Of a DNA stretch of 64,000 bases, positions 58,301-64,000 are shown piece by piece. Positions within the stretch are counted from its first letter, which is position 1. Every line of letters begins with the position of its first letter. Where the stretch lies: NCBI RefSeq assembly GCF_032854445.1, contig NC_088302.1, forward strand, positions 57,266,237-57,330,236, read 5' to 3'. Origin of the DNA: Liolophura sinensis (lineage: Eukaryota; Mollusca; Polyplacophora; Chitonida; Chitonidae). Made by a program: the position numbers and the translations under genes. The notes under the pieces were generated by a model. It was not told the origin of the DNA. It worked only from the letters and a program-made list of their open reading frames with translations, and did no database searches.

Positions 58301-59552
58301 TACGCTGTGCTAGCGCGCTAACCATCTGAGCCACGGAGGCCCCGCTGACAGTAACAGGTATTCTGTAGACACTGACAAACTATATGGTGGTTAGAATTAA
58401 CAGTCTTTCATCGAAATGAGGCAAAAAAAAAACTGGTAACAGGGTATACTAATGGGATTAGAGGATTAGGCTAGTAAATATAAATGTACTGTAAAAGCAA
58501 CCTAACGACACACAGCGAATGGAAATACACAATTCAGACAACCTGGAGATAAGTACAGTAGTATCAATGCAATGAGTAGAGGATAAAATACAAATGTCTA
58601 TGGCAAGTATAATGTCAGCAAATTAACTTAAGTAAAAAAGGGAAACAAAGCTTAACACTTATATTTTGTCAATGTCCTAAATATTAACGAAGAGAAAAAA
58701 TATTGTGGTTGTTTAGAAGGCGGTTATTTCGTTGGATGGTTAGTTCCTCCCTAAGTGAAAGTACATTCCAGTTGTCCGAGGTGTCAATAACCCTGGCATT
58801 CAGGAGAATGGCTGCATAAAGAGGACTCACAGCCTTATTACTCAGTCAGGGAGGTCCAGTAGATCTATGTACTCTTGGAATGATTCACAAAAATACAAAC
58901 TTGTGAGAATGGGTGCTCTTTGGAGCAAGGTAGAAGGCAGTTCATCTTTTCCAATGTAAGAGGGATTGCAATCGGGACAGTCAAACCGGTAAACCGCATT
59001 GCTTCTTTCGTCGAGGGATGTGTAGTTTTGGCATTTAATTATCCTGCCGGTTTCTAAATCTGCTAAGCCGTCTATTGTTTGTTTACATAACTAAACTGGG
59101 TATACATACCAGCTAATTATGTGACTTTTAACGTATAGTGAAGATGACAAATACAATTTGGCCGAAATACTGAAACGTCAACGTTTTTTCGGATTATCTA
59201 TGCTTTTGCATTCTACTTTTTAGTTTTGAATTGTTTTAACAGCACATCTGTTGCCAAGACTTGTCTTTTTCTCTTGTCAGCCCTTTATCACAGGTCCTCA
59301 CAAGGTTTAGAAATTATGTATGGGAAGCGCCTTGATGATGCGAGCTGTCAGCTTGAATCCTATACTGTCACGTCTCCGGTGGAGTGTGCAGCCAGATATC
59401 TCCAGTCCGGCGTAGCGCTCGCCTTCAACGTCGCACGTGTGCTGTCAGGGACAACGCCCAATTGTCACGTGATGAACTGTACACCAATGGACGTCAGCGC
59501 CGTGAAGACCGATCCGGACTGGATATTACACCATTATCCTGAAATTTATTAG
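46394..59552 (+). CDS. Secreted C-type lectin with PAN/apple-like C-terminus, five coding exons
   Basis: Coding exons: 46394-46475, 50424-50596, 53961-54066, 57056-57184, 59281-59552. All introns are GT-AG, phases 1,0,1,1, and the product is 253 residues. The ATG sits in a strong context (ACCATGG). Residues 1-27 are a signal peptide (CGIYCLLLLTLC). Residues 29-163 are a long-form C-type lectin domain: CDSGW and GSCYG give the extra N-terminal disulfide, FCRSRGAHVVTVETPEEN the first core cysteine, and ENCV, ACTN and FVCEK the remaining three. The Ca-site triplet is DPD rather than EPN or QPD, and the WND motif reads WKD, so calcium and sugar binding may be altered or lost. Residues about 170-253, one exon, resemble a PAN/apple-like module (SPVECAARYL, AFNV, CHVMNC) with one sequon NCT. 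A candidate AATAAA lies at 60893-60898. By family it would be an extracellular recognition protein; the ligand cannot be inferred. Confidence 0.87.
46455..47410. repeat. 46-bp array of lectin exon 1 donor junctions, about 20 copies
   Basis: Exon 1 ends GTCAAACTATGATATCAGCAG and intron 1 begins GTAAGAAATC. The array unit is GTCAAACTGTGATAGCTGCA, G, GTAAGAAATCATCATTGATA, ACATT. So each copy repeats about 20 exonic bases with the donor. Copies close to the exon are the most irregular; from 46790 on they are uniform. Some have lost the donor core (GTAACAAATC, GTAATAAATC, GCAATAAATC). Confidence 0.92.
47515..47584 (-). mobile_element. tRNA-derived SINE, short 3' fragment, in lectin intron 1
   Basis: ACCGTACCCAAGAATATTTC, ACTTATACGACGACGGCCAC on the plus strand is the reverse complement of the SINE tail. 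Head and core absent. Confidence 0.75.
47585..48399. other. Unique lectin intron 1 sequence
   Basis: No repeat or exon recognised. Short open frames show no domain content. Confidence 0.35.
48400..48850. repeat. Two-copy tandem duplication with G-tracts, in lectin intron 1
   Basis: Two diverged copies of about 200-240 bp share CAAAACTGTT, CTCTCATTTATGTAAACTGG-like, CTTCGTGCAAG, GTCGGAACAGGCAT, TTGGCTATGAGCAGA and GTGATACCTGTC in the same order. The second copy has an insertion of about 60 bp. A G-run lies at 48481-48503 in the first copy. The 145-codon frame across it is not coding-like. Confidence 0.75.
48851..50423. other. Unique remainder of lectin intron 1
   Basis: Mostly AT-rich, with a run of 13 or more G at about 49389-49402. 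One exon-like segment (49285-49330) is described in the findings. Nothing else supported. Confidence 0.4.
51230..51740. repeat. Degenerate short tandem repeat, lectin intron 2
   Basis: Irregular repeats of GTGTATTAGAGTGTATTG-like units of about 18-25 bp. Too decayed to define one period. Confidence 0.65.
51752..53490. repeat. 63-bp minisatellite, about 27 copies, lectin intron 2
   Basis: Unit CTATTCATAACAGGACAATA, CACAAACTGGCAGATCTAGT, CATATCTCAGACTGTACGAA, TAG. Two subtypes alternate in the first half (GGCAGATC with CGCAAAATGG versus ACACAAACTGG), then a third (CTGACAGAACTAG) takes over. Copies after 52840 decay. The 348-codon frame is read-through of the 63-bp period. Confidence 0.93.
53491..53778 (-). 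mobile_element. tRNA-derived SINE, best-preserved copy, lectin intron 2
   Basis: On the minus strand: GGCCTCCGTGGCTCAGTCGG (A-box region) then TTAGCGCGCTAGCGCAGCGT, then GTGAGTTCAAGACCAGC (B-box region), core, GGGTTTCCCCCGGGCTGTGC, CACCATAATGCTGGCCGCCG, GTGAAATATTCTTGAGTACG, and an A-rich end (T-run at 53491-53506). An extra 18-bp repeat of the head (GAGCCACGGAGGCCCCC) follows at 53760-53778, so the head is partly doubled. Confidence 0.92.
54430..55470. repeat. 39-bp minisatellite, about 27 copies, lectin intron 3
   Basis: Unit CACAGCATACACACTCCCGC, CACCACAATAGCTGTAAGT. Units alternate between GTAAGTCACAG and GTAGGTCACAG, the former being donor-like in the sense direction. The open frames on both strands (398, 348, 262 and 245 codons) are array read-through. 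Confidence 0.95.
55730..56812. repeat. 91-bp minisatellite, about 12 copies, lectin intron 3
   Basis: Unit GGTCATAGTTACCCTGGCAA, GGATTGTCTAAAACATTCGT, CTCGCCACATTACGTCGCTC, TCTCAAATCCAGCTCTTATC, CAGGAAAGTCA. Very homogeneous, with single-base variants only. Confidence 0.95.
56818..56936. repeat. 13-bp tandem repeat, about 9 copies, lectin intron 3
   Basis: Unit GGCAAAGTGTGGT with AGTAGCAAAGTGT variants, ending about 120 bp before lectin exon 4. Confidence 0.85.
57185..58097. other. Unique first part of lectin intron 4
   Basis: AT-rich unique DNA; no exon, RNA or repeat supported. Confidence 0.35.
58098..58343 (-). mobile_element. tRNA-derived SINE, near full length, lectin intron 4
   Basis: Head GGGGCCTCCGTGGCTCAGAT, B-box-like GTGAGTTCAAGTCATG, core and tail TATTTCTTGAGTACGGCGTA then AAACACCAATCAAATAAATA on the minus strand. 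A short internal deletion removes part of the CCGGGCTGTGCCCGG block. Confidence 0.9.
58689..59076 (-). pseudogene. Decayed GIY-YIG retroelement fragment (Penelope-like type)
   Basis: Minus-strand reading gives NAVYRFDCPDCNPSYIGK, which matches the N-terminal GIY-YIG (URI) endonuclease motif of Penelope-like and related retroelements (usually VY..xCxxCxxxYIGKT). After the YIGK the frame shifts to NCLLPCSKEHPFSQVCIFV, matching the usual arginine/KEH segment. A third stretch, ARVIDTSDNWNVLSLREEL, matches the C-terminal part of the same domain. At least one frameshift and stop codons (TAG, TGA) separate the blocks, so it is dead. No reverse transcriptase remains next to it. It lies antisense inside the last lectin intron. 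Confidence 0.6.
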
Positions 59553-60898
59553 CCAATCACATCACGACTGTAACGATTATTACACAATAGCGGGAAAAGA
59601 ACACACATTCAAAGAATGGAGAACAAATTGTAAAATGTGATCAGTCCCTATAAACAGTGCCAGAGTAAAGGTGTGAAAATCGATTAACAAAGAAGAAGAT
59701 TTATTTTTTGTGAATAGTGACGGTTAGTGTAGAAGGTGAATGTAACTTCAAAGGAAGTGTCACATATCATGTAACTGCCTTCGCATGAAGTCCGCAGCAT
59801 GTCTATGCTTTCAGAAATAATTGTGATAAGCACACCTGAGACTTAAAATGGGAATGAAACTAATTGTTGAACATTGGCCATCTTCTGTGGAGGTCATCTA
59901 GAACAGCTTTGAATCACTTTTGGTAGGACGTTTCAGTCCATTCCAAACTTTTTTAATCAATCGTTCGGGTTTGATAAACAGCCTATGATCACATGAGGGT
60001 TTACAATAATTTGCCAATCACCAAGTTTGTATATGGTGTATGGCTCCAATATATCGCTTATCGTATTGAAATTGAACACGTGTCATAATACGTGGTAGAA
60101 CAAATTGTTAATTGTCAATGCCTTTTACTGTGGTCAGTTTTAGGAAAAGGTAAATATGAAAAGAAGAAAGAATGCGGTAATTTCAACTGTATTTCAGTTC
60201 CGTGTGATTTAAGGACAGAGGAAAGTTTTTTAATCACCATAGCATTACCGGTACTGTCAGAAAGTGTTGACATCGCTATCAGTCTGTCAGTGTAAGAAGC
60301 GTGTCTGGTTTTTATTGTAAAGACCTATCTTGTTGTGGACGCAGTAGGAGGACCACGTATAGTCAGTCATCACTATGCTTTAAAAAAAGTTGTACAATCC
60401 GTCTATTTAAATTTTCATACCGGTGTAAAAAGAATACTGCATGTATTTACTGTTTCTTTTTAAAATTGCTCATGAGGGCAAAAAGCGCAGCTTTCTTGAA
60501 ATCCCGTACATACTAAGATGTAATGTTGCTTATACATTTCAAAGATATATGTACGTTAAAAAGATGCAAAATTCTGAACAAACAGATGAAAACTACTCAA
60601 TTAAATTTTTCTACAAAAATTCTCTGGAAACAGCTCTAATTTCTAAGTTTAATTTTAAACTACGTATTTTCCACTCATATATCATATCCTATTCTTTTCG
60701 ACGTTCCACGCAAAACCGTCAAGAGCAGCTTATAATCTCCACTTTGTGCTCAACCAAAGTAAGGTCATCAACTCATGGAACATAAAGCTCTCTATATTTC
60801 GATGTATGTAAAGGATCTCTGCATTTTGATAATGCTTCTGGAAAGTACAAAATCAACAGGTCTTTGTTATCCTTTTTTATCTTTTTTTTGACAATAAA
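59553..60898 (+). other. Lectin 3' UTR candidate, ending at AATAAA
   Basis: AT-rich non-coding DNA after the lectin stop. AATAAA occurs at 60893-60898 following a T-rich run; it is the first clear signal I noticed. Several small open frames show no domain content. Confidence 0.35.
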
Positions 60899-62096
60899 AC
60901 TTAGTGAAATACATCGGCTTCAGCAGTCCACGCCTTTCATTCATCCAGACGCGTGTTAAACAGAAACAGGGTATTTACTTTTACAGTAAAATTTCCGGTA
61001 TATACTCGGGAAATAGAAATGTGCCCACTGTTACAGATCTCAGCTACTCGAGCTACATCTGTTTCTTCCGATATGATATCCAGCAGCATATTAAATAGCT
61101 CAAAGTTCCTATCAGTGACTGAAGTCATATATACGCCTCGATTTCGACTTCGCCTTGGTCAAAGGCATGTCCATGTATGCTGGAGATGCAATTTCTACGC
61201 AACAGCATGTTGTACGTCCTTTTTATGTTAGAATGCGCATTTGCGATATCACAGTTATCATAAAACTTTAACTGCATAACGTTTCGAAAAATGACCATGA
61301 GCAATCTCCCTCAGAGCCTAGTTTAAGTTTGTCTTTCGAAATCGGCCCGCTCATGTATTGATGAGATTACCAAATTATGGAGATTGTCACACTTTAACTT
61401 TTATTTCATATTCCCAGATAATCTATCCATACAGAAAAACTTATCCTGGGCCCTTTCATGATTTCGCTCACATACAGTATAGTGAGGCTGGTCTTGTCGG
61501 CATTGGAGGTCTAGCGAACAAGCTTTAATTAAGACCCAGTGCTGAAGCAGTCTCAGAGAGCTAATGATACGTTTGTTTAACGATACGTTTGTTTGACAGG
61601 TCCGGCAAGTCAATATTCTTATGCACTTGTCAATACCACCACAAAGTAACTTTCAAAAGCATTTCCCGATATGATCTTAGAACTTAGGCTTAAATGAGAA
61701 ACTTTCTTCGTCTATTTTCTCCAGGTGTTCGGCTACAAAAATAAAATCAATGCTCTCTTGGAGTAAAATCTTTTGTTTCTCTGGAGGCTTTCGAAGCTGA
61801 ACACAGTCTTGGGAAGGTTGGGTCGATCATCTGAATGGCACCTAATCAATGCTAGTAATGGAATGAAACGTTATTTACTTCATAAATGATAGATATTTTA
61901 TTGACCCATGAGCTAGAGGAGCCAGTCCAAACAGAATGGCGGCACCATTGCGAACACTGTCAAAACTGGTCGTCCCTTGATAGAGCTACAAGCATAACAA
62001 TGCGGACTTATGTACATCTATCATTCGCGGGAAAGTCACTAGTCACTAGTGGAACAGTGCGTACTTATGTGTCACTGTCATTAGTGGAACAATGCG
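60899..62096. other. Unassigned intergenic DNA
   Basis: Unique. A minus-strand stretch at about 60937-61128 (FELFNMLLDIISEETDVARV) has protein-like composition but no convincing splice sites and no recognised family. Confidence 0.3.
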
Positions 62097-62363
62097 TGTT
62101 TATTTATTTATTTATTTGATTGGTGTTTTACGCCGTACTCAAGAATATTTCACTTATACGACGACGGCCAGCATTGTGGTGGAAGGAAACCGGACAGAGC
62201 TCGGGGGGAAAACCGCAACCATCCGCAGATTGCCAGAAGACCTTCCCACGTACTACCGGAGAGCATGAGCTGGACTTGAACTCACAGCGACCGCACTGGT
62301 GAGTAGCTCCTGTGTCATTACGCTGCGCTAGAGCGTTAATCAACTGAGCCACGGAGGCCCCTG
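62097..62363 (-). mobile_element. tRNA-derived SINE, near full length
   Basis: Head GGGGCCTCCGTGGCTCAGTT, B-box-like GTGAGTTCAAGTCCAGC, core AAGGTCTTCTGGCAATCTGC, tail GTGAAATATTCTTGAGTACG then a run of AAATAAATAAAT on the minus strand. It is inserted at the left edge of a 35-bp array whose units flank it on both sides. Confidence 0.92.
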
Positions 62364-63345
62364 TCAGTGCGTGCTTATGTATCTCTATCACTAGTCAAAT
62401 AGTTCGTGTTTATGTATCTTTGTCACTAGCAGTGCAGTGTGTGCTTATACGTATTTATCGCTAGTTGAACAGTGTGTACTTATATAACTCTGCGATTTGC
62501 GGAACAGTGCGTGCTGATGTATATCTGTCACTACTGGCATAGTGTGTACATGTACTTATGTATATCAGTCACTAGTGGAACAGTGTGTACTTATGTAACT
62601 CTGTAATTTGCGGAACAACGCGTGCTTATGTATCTCTGTTACTAGTGGAAGAGTTCGTGCTTAAGTATCTCTGTTACTAGTAGTACAGTATGTGCTTATA
62701 TATATTTATAACTAGTGTAAAAATGCGTGCTTATGTATATCTGTCACTACTGGAACAGTGTGTGTTTATGTATATCTGTAACTAATGGAACAGTGTGTAC
62801 TTATGTATATCTGTTACTAATGGAACAGTTTGTACTTATGTATGTTTGTCACTAGACGAATAGTGTGTACTTGTGTATATCTGCCATTAGTGGAACAGTG
62901 CGTGCTTATGTATATCTGTCACCACTGGAACAGTGTGTACTTATGTATATCTGTAACTAATGGAACAGTGTGTACTTATGTATATCTGTCATTAACGGCA
63001 TATCTGTCACTAGCCGGACAGTGTGTACTCATGTATATCTGTCACTACTGGCACAGTGTGTACATGTACTTATGTATATCTGTCACTAGTGGAACAGTAT
63101 GTACGCATGTATATCTGTCACTAGTGGAACAGTGTGTACTTATGTATATCTGTCACTAGTGGAACAGTGTGTACTTATGTATATCTGTCACTAGTGGAAC
63201 AGTGTGTACTTATGTATATATGTCACAAGTAGAACAGTGTGTACTTATGTATATCTGTCACTAGTGGAACAGCATGTACTTATATATATCTGTCACTACT
63301 GGATCAGTGTGTACTTACGTATAGCTATCACTAGCGGAACAGTGA
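62364..63345. repeat. 35-bp minisatellite, about 28 copies
   Basis: Unit GTGTGTACTTATGTATATCT plus GTCACTAGTGGAACA. Units left of the SINE (62030-62096) are diverged members of the same array, so the SINE landed inside it. Confidence 0.92.
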
Positions 63346-63444
63346 GTTAAGCATATGCTCACATCAGTTTTGATTAAGAGTAAACCGCTGGAAACTGATC
63401 CCGGAAATAGTGAAGGTAGGAGAATCTCGGGGAGTAACCTTTGT

Positions 63445-63535
63445 CCAAGGCTGGGTTTAAACCATCAAACCGTGCGCACATCCTGGCGATTAAAGAACCA
63501 GCTCCTTAACCACTCCTTCAGGCCCTGCCCTTGTG
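63445..63535 (-). mobile_element. Second tRNA-derived SINE family, head region
   Basis: On the minus strand GGCCTGAAGGAGTGGTTAAG (A-box-like) is followed 50 bp later by GATGGTTTAAACCCAGCC (B-box-like). This pairing is typical of a tRNA-derived promoter. The body does not match the main SINE family of the window. Confidence 0.5.
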
Positions 63536-63824
63536 CCAGAGTACCAAATGTAATTAACACATGTACTTTCTATTAATTGATTTGTTCCTCCCCATAGAAG
63601 AATAAATAATATCAACATTATTCAGGAATTAACTCGAGAATCGGCAGAGTTGTTTGTTAGTTTGATTTCCCCCTGCAAGTAAAGGGTATCAGAATTGAGA
63701 TGAACTGTAAGGAGCATGTATCCTGTGTCAGAGTTACAAACAAATGGTTCACTGATTTCATGCATGATTCGATCATTAACTGATTGATGGATGATCAACT
63801 AGTGCTGACGATTTTTACTCAGTT

Positions 63825-64000
63825 TTATGGGTCCGGGAGTAGGCCTACTCTCCCCTGGCACATGTTCAGGCCCAGCTGAAAAAGACGTCCCAAAGCCAGA
63901 GCAAGACTCGAACACATGACCTCACGCATTGGATAAGGCCATACAAGTGGCGGAGACCCACAGCTTTATACACCCGAGACCTGCAGTGAATAGGCGTACA
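63825..64000 (-). mobile_element. Third tRNA-derived repeat, cut by the window end
   Basis: On the minus strand GGCCTTATCCAATGCGTGAG is followed by GTCATGTGTTCGAGTCTTGC, a near-consensus B box (GTTCGAGTC). It continues into GGGACGTCTTTTTCAGCTGG. The A box would lie towards the right edge. Confidence 0.45.

Overview
The window is eukaryotic genomic DNA from an animal, most likely a mollusc or another lophotrochozoan. The reasons are spliced genes with GT-AG introns, metazoan-only protein families, several copies of a tRNA-derived SINE of a type I associate with molluscan genomes, and a secreted C-type lectin with a PAN/apple-like tail. The species cannot be fixed from the sequence alone.

Three protein-coding genes can be reconstructed exon by exon with every splice phase consistent. 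(1) Minus strand, 8051-19811: a spartin (SPART/SPG20) orthologue, six coding exons, 564 residues, with MIT domain, PPSY motif and senescence domain. (2) Plus strand, 23999-34393: a TMEM184C orthologue (solute transporter alpha-like family, seven-pass membrane protein), nine coding exons, 495 residues. It is divergent from SPART across about 4.2 kb. (3) Plus strand, 46394-59552: a secreted C-type lectin, five coding exons, 253 residues, with a C-terminal PAN/apple-like region. Two weaker exon candidates lie between genes (38466-38630 plus; about 42830-43165 minus). A decayed GIY-YIG retroelement fragment lies in the last lectin intron.

The rest is dominated by minisatellites. At least 25 different tandem arrays (units of about 13-99 bp) fill roughly 45 percent of the window by my rough count. 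Most of the long open frames in the window are these arrays read through and are not genes. Interspersed repeats include eleven full or partial copies of one tRNA-derived SINE, two other tRNA-like SINE ends near the right edge, one terminal-inverted-repeat MITE, and a probable non-coding repeat upstream of TMEM184C.

The most interesting pattern is that several intronic arrays are built from the gene's own exon-intron junctions. In TMEM184C intron 5 the donor junction is amplified at one end and the acceptor junction, with the first codons of exon 6, at the other. Intron 8 starts with about 86 copies of the exon 8 donor junction. SPART intron 4 holds about 50 copies of the exon 5 acceptor with the first 11 exonic bases, and SPART intron 2 begins with degenerate copies of the exon 2 donor junction. 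Lectin intron 1 begins with about 20 copies of the exon 1 donor junction. Most of the units contain AG followed directly by GT, so these introns carry tens of decoy or recursive-type splice sites in the sense orientation. I know of no named class for this; it may be a general mode of intron growth in this genome.
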